Source: Candidatus Goldiibacteriota bacterium
GTDB lineage: Bacteria > Oederibacteriota > PGYV01 > DSYL01
DNA: 36,527 nt
Direction: 5' to 3'
NCBI GenBank assembly: GCA_018000835.1
Contig: JAGNJD010000026.1
Location: 1-36,527, forward strand
The notes under the pieces were generated by a model. The model worked only from the letters and a program-made list of their open reading frames with translations. It was not told the origin of the DNA and searched no databases. Positions within the stretch are counted from its first letter, which is position 1. The number at the start of each line of letters is the position of its first letter. Both the position numbers and the translations under genes were made by a program. Shown here in pieces: positions 17,462-26,132 of the stretch.

Positions 17462-19045
17462 ATGAAAAGGTATATCTTATCTTTTTTTATCCTTACTTTA
17501 TTTTTGACTCCGATTTTTTCATTATCAAACGAATTTATTGACGCACGAATTGCAACAATCAATGCAAACAAGGATGACATTTATTCGCGTATGGCAAAAG
17601 GCAGATTTACAGCAGGAACTTCTGACTACAAACCGCTCTTATATGGCTGGCCTGATGCGGTATGGAGTTCATTTACTACCATAAAAATAGACGTGCCTGG
17701 CAATACCCTTGTCATTTTCGGGTCTGAATCCGGAGAGTTCATACAAAATCCGTCTGATTCAATAGACGCTTTTAATAACAGTAAAAATACGTGCACATGG
17801 AATAAAAGCAATCTTGATATAAAACAGGAAATAACAATTGTCAGCAATCCGAGAGACGGAATAAACAAAGATACTTTTGAAATAAAATATACGTTGAAAA
17901 ACAACAATACTTTTACTGCCTATGCAGGCATAAGAATACTTCTTGATACGCAGATTGGCGACAACGACAATTCACCGATTATCGTAAACGGGGAGGGAAG
18001 AATAATTCAGGAAAAAAAGTGGACAGGAGCAGACGTCCCGGAAGCATGGATGACATATGACAGCATAGATGCTCCGCAGATAAAAGCAGAGGGCATATTG
18101 TCTTCATACGGAGCAACAAAACCAGACCGGTTGATTATTGGTCAGTGGGATTATATGAAAGAAGACGCAAGTTTGTGGGATTATGCGGTTCATCCGCAGG
18201 ACATACCAGATACTGCGGTTGCAATTTTTTATAATCCGGTTTCAATTTTGCCTTCCGAAGAAGTTTCTTTTAAAACCTATTATGGTATTCCTGGAATTTC
18301 TGGAGGCAATCTTGCCATAACAAAATCAGTTGATAAAGCAGAAGCAGACAGGGGAGAAACGTTAAGTTACAATCTGAATTATGTCAATACCGGTTCGGAA
18401 AGTATTTCAAATCCAGTCATATGGGATACAATTCCTGTAAATACGGTTTTTTATGATGCATCATCAGGATATAACATTTCTGCATCAAACGATTTAATTT
18501 ACTGGAATATCACGGATATTATTGTAACAAATGCTGCAAATTCATTGTGGTTCAGGGTGGTTGTAAATGACAACCCCGGACTTTTTGTTTCAAATAAAGC
18601 AGCGGCTTCATATACTGACCAATACTGGAATGAAAAAGAAGTAAAAAATTCAAATGTCGTTTATACCGGTATTTTTACTGCAACAGCCACGCCTACGCCT
18701 ACAATTTCACCTACGCGGACAATTACGCCTACGTGGACAAATACACCCGTAGACCTTGACATGGAACTTATCGGCAGTTTCCCAAATCCGTCAGGGGAGC
18801 CCGTTAAAATAATAGTAAAGTTAACGAGGGATGCAAAATTATTGTTAAAAGTATTTGACGTTTCCGGTGAATTCGTGCGTGAAATTGAAACAAGCGGTAT
18901 GCCCGGCTTTAATTCAATTATATGGGATTTAAGAAATTCTGATTTTGTTCCGGTTGCATCCGGAGTTTACGTATATTCTATTGAAGCAGTCGTAAACGAC
19001 AAGGAGAAAATAAAAAAATACGGAAAAATGGGAGTGGTGAAATAA
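17462..19045 (+). CDS. Secreted surface protein with DUF11-type repeat, Thr/Pro linker and FlgD-like/sorting-type C terminus
   Basis: Signal peptide at about residues 1-20 ('MKRYILSFFILTLFLTPIFS'). The first 280 residues are beta-rich and unrecognised. A domain like DUF11 follows (about 285-395: 'ITKSVDKAEADRGETLSYNLNYVNTG', 'NPVIWDTIPVNTVF'). Then comes a short Thr/Pro linker (about 405-428, 'TATPTPTISPTRTITPT') and a C-terminal module of about 95 residues: 'IGSFPNPSGEPVKIIVKL', 'LLKVFDVSGEFVREIE', 'GFNSIIWDLRNSDFVPVASGVYVYSIEA'. That last part looks like the FlgD Ig-like fold shared with type IX sorting domains. The start ATG lies 6 bases after argJ, so it is probably read through from the chaperone/arginine unit. 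Function is unknown. Confidence 0.75.
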   Translation: MKRYILSFFILTLFLTPIFSLSNEFIDARIATINANKDDIYSRMAKGRFTAGTSDYKPLLYGWPDAVWSSFTTIKIDVPGNTLVIFGSESGEFIQNPSDSIDAFNNSKNTCTWNKSNLDIKQEITIVSNPRDGINKDTFEIKYTLKNNNTFTAYAGIRILLDTQIGDNDNSPIIVNGEGRIIQEKKWTGADVPEAWMTYDSIDAPQIKAEGILSSYGATKPDRLIIGQWDYMKEDASLWDYAVHPQDIPDTAVAIFYNPVSILPSEEVSFKTYYGIPGISGGNLAITKSVDKAEADRGETLSYNLNYVNTGSESISNPVIWDTIPVNTVFYDASSGYNISASNDLIYWNITDIIVTNAANSLWFRVVVNDNPGLFVSNKAAASYTDQYWNEKEVKNSNVVYTGIFTATATPTPTISPTRTITPTWTNTPVDLDMELIGSFPNPSGEPVKIIVKLTRDAKLLLKVFDVSGEFVREIETSGMPGFNSIIWDLRNSDFVPVASGVYVYSIEAVVNDKEKIKKYGKMGVVK

Positions 19046-19062
19046 TTCAACCCCTGACCTGG

Positions 19063-19107
19063 AAATGCAATCAATCCTTTCATTATAATTGATGTCCGGT
19101 CAATCAA
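19063..19107 (+). repeat. Dispersed intergenic repeat family 1, copy A
   Basis: Begins AAATGCAATCAATCC and continues to AATTGATGTCCG...CAAT; about 37 of 45 positions match copy B at 19307. Partial relatives with the same AAATGCAAYC...CCTTC start lie at 29638 and 32964. Confidence 0.7.
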
Positions 19108-19164
19108 TGAATTTCATAAAAGCGTAAACAAAGAAAAAACGAGGTAATGAAATAATATAAAAAT

Positions 19165-19270
19165 GGCGGTTGCAGGATTGCTTTTTCCGGAATTGAAATG
19201 GTCTGATGTTATGGGCATGCTTTATGTAATCAGATTATTTTAGACCTGCAAAATCAACCCTGCAACCGTC
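19165..19270. repeat. Long-arm inverted repeat with nested stems
   Basis: The arms 19165-19180 (GGCGGTTGCAGGATTG) and 19255-19270 (CAACCCTGCAACCGTC) pair at 15 of 16 positions counting one G-T. Inside, GGTCT (19200-19204) can pair with AGACC (19242-19246), and CTGAT (19203-19207) with ATCAG (19229-19233). The last two overlap and cannot form together. No T-run follows, so it is not an ordinary terminator. It may be a structured RNA or a miniature element. Confidence 0.65.
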
Positions 19271-19306
19271 ACTTCCCTCATAAGAAAGGCGAAAATGAAT
19301 TTTTTA

Positions 19307-19351
19307 AAATGCAACCAGCCCTTCCATTTTAATTGATGTCCGCGCAATTAA
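19307..19351 (+). repeat. Dispersed intergenic repeat family 1, copy B
   Basis: Begins AAATGCAACCAGCC, contains AATTGATGTCCG at the same offset as copy A, and ends in CAATTAA. It lies on the far side of the inverted repeat in the same orientation as copy A. Confidence 0.7.
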
Positions 19352-19411
19352 AAATATATAATTTTCAATATTTTATGTTTAATTTGTATTTTTTTACAGG
19401 ACAGAAGTAAT

Positions 19412-19450
19412 AACGTCGTCATTTAATCATCAATCGGCAATAAAAAATGG
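19412..19450 (+). repeat. Dispersed intergenic repeat family 2, copy A
   Basis: Starts AACGTCGTCATTTAA and ends CAATAAAAAATGG. Copy B at 31768-31805 has the same beginning, the same end and near-equal length, with differences in the middle. Both lie in gene-free DNA before a promoter. Confidence 0.6.
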
Positions 19451-19563
19451 TATATAAAAAAAAATTAATATAGATATCAATTTTTTTATTCTAATCATTA
19501 GTTATCAAATTAAAACATTGTAAAAACACATAACGGTAAAATTGCATGATCTGGAATGAATGC

Positions 19564-19592
19564 TTGACAGAAATATAATGAATATATAAAAT
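19564..19592 (+). promoter_or_regulatory. Sigma-70-type promoter of the macroglobulin gene
   Basis: Perfect TTGACA (19564-19569) and TAAAAT (19587-19592) are 17 bases apart. This predicts a leader of roughly 125 bases before the start codon at 19724, long enough for post-transcriptional control, though I see no recognised riboswitch in it. Confidence 0.7.
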
Positions 19593-19723
19593 AGAATTGA
19601 AAAAAACATTGTAGTAACAGGGAAAGCAAATGCTGATTAAAAATCCTGCATATAAAGGAAGTGTATGAATATTTTTTTTTGTTTTAACATCATATATATT
19701 AAAAATTTTTAGAGGGGTGAGTG

Positions 19724-22700
19724 ATGAGAAAAATCAGATTTAATTTTAAAAATTTTGCAAAACCCGCATTATATGTCCTGCTTTTTATTCTGCTGCCTGT
19801 TGTTCTCTCCCTGTTGACAAATTATTTCAGCCAGAGCACTTTTGTGGGCAGGATAATCCTTCTGATGTTAAACAATACTACGCAGGGTTTTTTGTTTATT
19901 GCTACGTTTGTTATTATTCTAATTTTGCGGAAATTCAAAAAAAAGGAAAATGCCGCAATAATAGAAGGCCTCGGATTTTACATGGCGGTTTATCTTGTAA
20001 CCGTTATATTACAGGACATAATATCCAATGGGATATGGTGGTTCTTTTCACCTCTTTCATGGGAATATTTAAGAATAGTAATTTTTGCATATCTGTATTA
20101 TATCGGGACTAAAGAGTTTTATGACGGAATATCCAGATGGGCGTCAAGCCTTAAGGGATTTTTTATAAAATTATTGCCTGGAATCAGGAATCTGTTTATA
20201 GGCATTTTTAAAGGTGCAGGTACAGTCCCGGCAAGGATTACCGGAGTAATATCAGATATAAAGAATAAAGGCAGAAAAGCGGCAATAACCGTAATTGTCA
20301 TAGCAGGCATTATAATATTATTTATAACCGGCAGGGTGCTGTATAACAACAGTTTTATTAATGTCCTTGCATTGTCACCTAATGGTGAGGTTGATAAAAA
20401 TATCATGGTAACCGCTGAGTTTTCACGCCCGGTGCAATTAAAGGATAAGGACATAAGTAAACTTAACTGTTTTAAAATACAGCCGCCTCTTAAAGGCAGG
20501 TATTCTTTTGAAGAAAATGTACCGGGACATAAAGGAACGTATGGCGGAAAAATTGTCGTATTTACTCCTGATGAACCATTAAGACCTGCAACAGAATACA
20601 CGGTCACCATGGATGCTGCCAGGTATTTCAAAGCACCCGGTAAAACCATAATCTGCACGAAAACCGCAAAGTTTAATACGCCTTTTTTGAAAATAACCGA
20701 CTACAGATTTTTTTTCACAAGGGACATTTTAAAAAATGAAGAAAAAGAAATAACAGGAGAAATAAATTTCAACTATCCCGTTGAATTAAATGAACTAAAA
20801 AAATACGTTTCAGCAGTTAAAAAGACGTCACCGAAAAACAATCCAATTGCCGTAAATGAATCACGCGTGGACGTAAGAGTTGAAGCATCCGAAGAACCCA
20901 CGCGTTTTTATGTAAGGATAGCCGGTTTTACGAGAAGTTACGATGATCAGTCAATAAAGATAAAAATATCAAAAGGTCTTTCCTGCCCAGGATGCGGAAT
21001 TGCAATGAAGGATGATTTTGAAAATATAGTCCAGATACCACAGAAAATCAAACTTATGGTGGAAGAGGTAAGACCATGGCAGACGGAAGGAAATACGTCA
21101 CTTGCAGTGCGTTTTAATCTGCCGGTATCCGAGGAACAGATAAAAAAATACGTAACTATAGTAAGACAGGGAACCTTAAAGTCGCCACCTGAGGTAGTGG
21201 ATTATACAGTAAAAACGGAATATTGCTATGCCGTATTTACGTCGGATTTTAAACCAAATTTTAATTATGAAGTAACGGTATCAAAGGACATAACGGCAAA
21301 GACCGGCGAAATAATGGATGAAAATTTCAAGCAGATAGTCAAATTGCAGGATTTGCCATCCATGGCGGATTTTGCCGAAGAAGGCGAAGTGCTTGCTTTA
21401 AATGGTAACATGAACCTTGCCATAAAAGTAATGAATCTGGACAAAATAAACGTCAGGGTTTATAAAATATTTAAGAATAATCTTACGTATTTTCTCCGCA
21501 ATAACGATTGTTATACTTATGGTGCCCAGGTTTTTAATAAATACGTGGAAATAACAGGCGGAGAATTAAACAAGGAAACGACGGAATACATAAATTTAAA
21601 CAAAATGAACAATGAACCTTATAAGGGATTATTTTACATATTTTTGCAGGACCCGAAAAGTTATTCTACCAGGTCAAAACTCGTCCGCTGCACGGACATA
21701 GGACTTATTGCAAAAACGTCCGGTAAGGACCTGCAGGTTAAGGCGGTATCCATAATGAATCAGCAGCCGCTTTCAGGCATAACCGTAAAACTTGTTTCAT
21801 ATTCAAATCAGGTAATAAAAGAATATTTAACCGATGATAACGGTAAAGTTACATTTAAAAACTGGCGTGAAAATATTTACGATTTTGCACCCTATCTTGT
21901 GCTTGCAGAAAAAGGAGACGATTTTTCATATCTTACGTTTTCCGGTACAGCACTAAACAAATACAGATTTGATACCGGCGGTGAACCGTCATCCTCTGAA
22001 AACATGAAGGCTTTTCTTACATCCGACAGGGGACTTTACAGACCCGGCGATAAAGTTAATCTTACTGCAATAGTAAGAAACAGGGACATAACTACGCCAC
22101 CGGCGTTTATAATACAGTGCGTGATAAATGGTCCTGGAGGAGAACGCGTATATGACAAAAAGCAGGATACGGACGTAAATGGCATGTCTGTGTTTTCTGT
22201 TGACATGCCCGGTTATGCAAAGACCGGAGAATATAATGCAAGGCTGATTGTAAATGACAAAGATGAAATTGGCAGCACGACTTTTAAGGTGGAAGAATTC
22301 ATACCAGACAAACTCGTGGTCGGAATAAAAACCGGTAAATCAGCGGTTATGCCGGGGTCTGACCTGATATTTACCGTAAAGGCAAATCAGATGTTTGGTC
22401 CGCCTGCGGCAGGTAACAGGCTGAAAACCGAAGTGGAATTTGTAAATTATCTTTTTCAGTCAAAAAATTACAAGGACTATATTTTTAATGATCCGGGCAG
22501 GGAATACACTACAAAATATGAGCGGCTTGGTGATTCAAACCTGAATGACATAGGAGAAAAACAGTATATAGTAAAAGTCCCGTCACAGGTTAAACCGCCG
22601 TCAGCACTCCTTGCCCAGATTTACTCTGAGGTTTATGATGACGGAGGAAGACCGGTCGGGGTATATTCATCAATACCGGTTCATCTTTATAATTATTACC

Positions 22701-25700
22701 TTGGCGTGAAACTGCATGACCCAAAAAAGATTTATAAGAAAGGCGACAGGGTTGACGTAGACATAGTAGCAGTCAATCCGGTAGATGAGCCACAAAAAGT
22801 AAAAGAAGTTGAAGTAGTGGTAAAAAGAAAGGTTTATTATTCAATATTCAGGCAGTCCCGCTGGGACAGGGATTTTTATAATACTTCTTCTTATGAAGAA
22901 GTCCTTATTTATAAAACCATAGACATAGACGGCATGGCATCGGTTTCGTTTGATGCGGATGTTGAAGGTGAGTATTATGTTTACGTGGGAAATGAGGAAA
23001 GGATGCGCACCGGGCTTGGCTTTAACGTTTCCGGTTCCGGATTTACCACGTTTGACATGACAAAAGCGGATAAAGTTATAATAGTTACCGACAGGGATAA
23101 ATATTTCCCGGGTGATACGGCAAAAGTCACGGTTAAAACGCCTTTTGACGGCATGGTATATATAACGCTTGAAAGGGATAAAATACTGTGGGAGCGTTAC
23201 GTCCCGGTTGTAAACAACTCCGTAACGCTGGATGTCCCGCTGTCTGATGCTTATATGCCAAACGTATATTTCAGTGCAGTTGCAGTACGGAAACCACTCG
23301 AAAAATATCAGTCGGTGCCTTTTGTCGCTTACGGCGTCTGCAACATAGAACTGGATAAGAATGCAAAGGCGATAAAGTCGGCAATAAAATGTAAAAATGA
23401 AGTAATGTCAACGGAAGGCATAAAAGTTTCCATGTCAGGTTTAAAGCAGGGAACGGGCGTAGTGCTTGCAGCAGTAGACGAAGGAATATTACAGATAATC
23501 CGTTTTAATACTCCTGATGCACTTGCGTTTTTTTACAGAAAAAAATCTATGAATACCGAAACGTATACTATGCTGAGCAGACTTTTGACCGACATTACTG
23601 CAAGAAAAGAAGCCATAGGCGGCGACATGTATGCACCTATGAGAAAACATTTAAATCCCGTTGAAGCAAAAAACGTGGAGTCGTTTGCAAAATTTTCCGG
23701 AATACTTTATGCAAATTCTGATGGTGAGATAAATTATACATTTGATACGCAAAGGTTTAACGGAAAGGTACGGGTTATGGCTCTGATGGTAAAAGGTGAT
23801 ACCTTTGGCTCGGACAGTATGAATGTAAACGTAGTTGACCCGATAGTAATAACTCCTGCGCTGCCGAGATTCCTTGCACCTGATGACGAATTTTTTATGC
23901 CGGTAAAAGTATACAATAATACCGGCAAAGACGGACAATTTGATATAAAGGTAAACGTAAAAGGGCCTGTTACGGTAGAAAATAACTCCCAGACCATTTT
24001 CATAAAATCAAAAAGTGAGACACTGGTTACGTTCCGCGGGCGTGCGGCTTTTGAAGCAGGCAGGGCTGATTTTACGTTTACTGCATCCGGCAGTGATGAG
24101 ACCATGGAAGTAAAACGTGAGATTGCAGTAAGGCCGGCATCCAGGATTGAAACAAAAGTTACCAAAGGATGGCTGGACAGTGGTAAAAAAACAGACATAG
24201 AAGTTCCTGCCGGTTACGTAAAATACGGCAAAAAAGTGCGTGCTTTTGTGTCTTATGGCAAAGCAGGCGAATACGCTGCTGCTTTTGATTATCTCGTGAA
24301 TTATCCTTATGGCTGCGTGGAACAGACGGTTTCATCGGCGTTTCCTTTGCTTTACTTTAAGGATATGGGGCTCGTGCAAAGACTTATGGAAGAGCGCGGG
24401 GCAAACGTGGATTATTTTGTAAACGAAGCCATAAAAAAAGTAAAAATGTGCGTGATGCCGGACGGGCGGATAGAATTCTGGCCGGGTTCATCTTATGAGG
24501 TATCTCCATGGGTGTCTCTATACGTGGCTCATTTCCTTATAGAATCGCGCAACCATGGCTACTTTGTGGATGACGACGTTTATAATAGCGTCATGAAAAC
24601 AAACGGGCTTTCAGGGTCAGATAATATAGAGATAAAAAAGGGAAGACTGGACAGACGCGAAGAAAACAAAGAAGAGACGGACGAATATTATGGAAACGGT
24701 GACGACAGATATAAATCCGGTTTTTACAAGATGTATTTAAAATCATTGATGAATGAACCTGATACTGCCATGATGGATTACTATGAGCAGCTTTACGCCA
24801 TACATCTTAACAGGGATGAATCCAGATCAAAAACGTTAAAAGAACTCGGATATAACGCTGAAAAAATAAAGTTTATTGAAAATTCTTTGTCAAAAAACGC
24901 AATGCTGAAAGGCGGCATGCTTTTTAACTATGCAAATGATTTTGTAAAAAAACTTTCAGAAACAGATAAATTTATGCTTTCAATGAGTTATTCTCAGTTT
25001 AACAGGCAGGATGCAGCTCGCATGATAATGAGCGACGATTTTAAGACAAAATTTGCAATGAGGGAACTTAACGGTTTTTTTAATTCATACACCAGAAATC
25101 TTGGCATTTACCTTAAAGCTCTCGCCCAGGCAGAAGGAAAGGTTACGCCCCGGGTTGAATTTAATGAAGACATGCTTTTAAAGCAGATACGTGATAACGG
25201 CTCTTTTGGCTCAACCCAGGAGACGGCATGGGCATTGATGGGGCTTGCAGCCGTAAATAATTTACGCGGGAAAGCAGGAAAAATAAATGCGGCAATTTCG
25301 GTAAATGGTTCGCTGCTTGCAACTTCCGATGACAATGACTCCATTCTTTTAAATGACAGAGAAGGGATTTTTAAAACGATATCAATTGCAAACAACGGCA
25401 GCCAGAAATTTTTTTACAACGTTTATGTAGAAGGACTGCCAAAGGAAAAAAGCAGGAGTACGGTTAATAAAGGCATAAAGGTGTATAAAAAGTATTATAA
25501 CGAAGACGGCTCGGAAGCAAACCTGTCAAACGTAAAGCAGGGAAAACTCATTGTAGTTTCTGTTTATCTTGAGGCAGAAGGCGGAAGAAAACTTGACAAC
25601 GTTATTGTTGTTGACATGCTGCCGGCAGGATTTGAAATAGAAAATCCGAGGATTAATAGCCGCGGCAATCTGAAATTTACTCCGGTATCAAATTTTAACG

Positions 25701-25906
25701 CAGCGTATGAGGACATACGTGATGACAGGATACTGCTTTTTACAAAGGAATTCACGGGCACTCAGACATTTTCATACACGGTGCGTGCTGTAACGCCTGG
25801 AAAGTTCGTCATACCAAACATATATGCAGAGGCAATGTATGACCCTGATACTTATTCGGAATGCTATGAGGACAGGTATCTCGTTGTCGCACCAAATAAA
25901 TTTTAA
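19724..25906 (+). CDS. Bacterial alpha-2-macroglobulin with polytopic N-terminal membrane region
   Basis: A giant periplasm-facing protease trap of the YfhM type (2060 residues). The thioester motif is intact: Cys1531-Val-Glu-Gln in 'YPYGCVEQTVSSAFPLLYF', followed by the helical thioester domain. Macroglobulin-type strands precede it ('SDRGLYRPGDKVNLTAIVRN' near residues 760-785, 'GVVLAAVDEGIL' near 1245), and Big_5-like 'LSPNGEVDKNIMVTAEFSRPV' opens the exported part at about 217. The last about 120 residues look like the receptor-binding-type end ('VDMLPAGFEIENPR'). Oddly, the N terminus has about five hydrophobic segments (residues 13-33, 46-69, 79-99, 110-130, 185-205) instead of a lipobox or single anchor. 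I prefer ATG 19724 (6 bases after GAGGGG) to GTG 19721. PBP1C follows, as in many Proteobacteria. Confidence 0.95.
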   Translation: MRKIRFNFKNFAKPALYVLLFILLPVVLSLLTNYFSQSTFVGRIILLMLNNTTQGFLFIATFVIILILRKFKKKENAAIIEGLGFYMAVYLVTVILQDIISNGIWWFFSPLSWEYLRIVIFAYLYYIGTKEFYDGISRWASSLKGFFIKLLPGIRNLFIGIFKGAGTVPARITGVISDIKNKGRKAAITVIVIAGIIILFITGRVLYNNSFINVLALSPNGEVDKNIMVTAEFSRPVQLKDKDISKLNCFKIQPPLKGRYSFEENVPGHKGTYGGKIVVFTPDEPLRPATEYTVTMDAARYFKAPGKTIICTKTAKFNTPFLKITDYRFFFTRDILKNEEKEITGEINFNYPVELNELKKYVSAVKKTSPKNNPIAVNESRVDVRVEASEEPTRFYVRIAGFTRSYDDQSIKIKISKGLSCPGCGIAMKDDFENIVQIPQKIKLMVEEVRPWQTEGNTSLAVRFNLPVSEEQIKKYVTIVRQGTLKSPPEVVDYTVKTEYCYAVFTSDFKPNFNYEVTVSKDITAKTGEIMDENFKQIVKLQDLPSMADFAEEGEVLALNGNMNLAIKVMNLDKINVRVYKIFKNNLTYFLRNNDCYTYGAQVFNKYVEITGGELNKETTEYINLNKMNNEPYKGLFYIFLQDPKSYSTRSKLVRCTDIGLIAKTSGKDLQVKAVSIMNQQPLSGITVKLVSYSNQVIKEYLTDDNGKVTFKNWRENIYDFAPYLVLAEKGDDFSYLTFSGTALNKYRFDTGGEPSSSENMKAFLTSDRGLYRPGDKVNLTAIVRNRDITTPPAFIIQCVINGPGGERVYDKKQDTDVNGMSVFSVDMPGYAKTGEYNARLIVNDKDEIGSTTFKVEEFIPDKLVVGIKTGKSAVMPGSDLIFTVKANQMFGPPAAGNRLKTEVEFVNYLFQSKNYKDYIFNDPGREYTTKYERLGDSNLNDIGEKQYIVKVPSQVKPPSALLAQIYSEVYDDGGRPVGVYSSIPVHLYNYYLGVKLHDPKKIYKKGDRVDVDIVAVNPVDEPQKVKEVEVVVKRKVYYSIFRQSRWDRDFYNTSSYEEVLIYKTIDIDGMASVSFDADVEGEYYVYVGNEERMRTGLGFNVSGSGFTTFDMTKADKVIIVTDRDKYFPGDTAKVTVKTPFDGMVYITLERDKILWERYVPVVNNSVTLDVPLSDAYMPNVYFSAVAVRKPLEKYQSVPFVAYGVCNIELDKNAKAIKSAIKCKNEVMSTEGIKVSMSGLKQGTGVVLAAVDEGILQIIRFNTPDALAFFYRKKSMNTETYTMLSRLLTDITARKEAIGGDMYAPMRKHLNPVEAKNVESFAKFSGILYANSDGEINYTFDTQRFNGKVRVMALMVKGDTFGSDSMNVNVVDPIVITPALPRFLAPDDEFFMPVKVYNNTGKDGQFDIKVNVKGPVTVENNSQTIFIKSKSETLVTFRGRAAFEAGRADFTFTASGSDETMEVKREIAVRPASRIETKVTKGWLDSGKKTDIEVPAGYVKYGKKVRAFVSYGKAGEYAAAFDYLVNYPYGCVEQTVSSAFPLLYFKDMGLVQRLMEERGANVDYFVNEAIKKVKMCVMPDGRIEFWPGSSYEVSPWVSLYVAHFLIESRNHGYFVDDDVYNSVMKTNGLSGSDNIEIKKGRLDRREENKEETDEYYGNGDDRYKSGFYKMYLKSLMNEPDTAMMDYYEQLYAIHLNRDESRSKTLKELGYNAEKIKFIENSLSKNAMLKGGMLFNYANDFVKKLSETDKFMLSMSYSQFNRQDAARMIMSDDFKTKFAMRELNGFFNSYTRNLGIYLKALAQAEGKVTPRVEFNEDMLLKQIRDNGSFGSTQETAWALMGLAAVNNLRGKAGKINAAISVNGSLLATSDDNDSILLNDREGIFKTISIANNGSQKFFYNVYVEGLPKEKSRSTVNKGIKVYKKYYNEDGSEANLSNVKQGKLIVVSVYLEAEGGRKLDNVIVVDMLPAGFEIENPRINSRGNLKFTPVSNFNAAYEDIRDDRILLFTKEFTGTQTFSYTVRAVTPGKFVIPNIYAEAMYDPDTYSECYEDRYLVVAPNKF

Positions 25907-25931
25907 AGACATACAGGTTTTTTACATTGTT

Positions 25932-25961
25932 TTGACTGTCCATGTGATTTTTTATTATAAT
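25932..25961 (+). promoter_or_regulatory. Sigma-70-type promoter of pbpC
   Basis: TTGACT (25932-25937) and perfect TATAAT (25956-25961) are separated by 18 bases. It lies just after the macroglobulin stop, so pbpC and the SpoIID-like gene can be expressed apart from it. The implied leader is about 165 bases. Confidence 0.65.
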
Positions 25962-26132
25962 TTTACCCGGGCTTTTCTGTCGTGATAATATCAGGAAAAC
26001 CGCAGAATGTCGCCGGCATTTTTATCCATTGACTGATTAATGAAATTTATATTTACCGGAAGAACCAAAATGATTTTTTGTGGCTTATCCGTAATTTAGT
26101 CCGCACACATTCTGCTTTTATGGTGATTAAAT

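Larger units (their letters stand above)
19046..19723. other. Long gene-free stretch with repeats, inverted repeat and a promoter
   Basis: No credible gene in 678 bases. It holds two copies of a 45-base repeat (19063-19107 and 19307-19351) on either side of a large inverted repeat (19165-19270), one copy of a second dispersed repeat (19412-19450), and the promoter of the macroglobulin gene (19564-19592). AT content rises sharply after 19350. Confidence 0.75.

Noticed and set aside
23651..24198. Minus-strand open frames opposite the macroglobulin gene
   Set aside because: Overlapping shadows of a well-supported family gene, without ribosome binding sites or domains.
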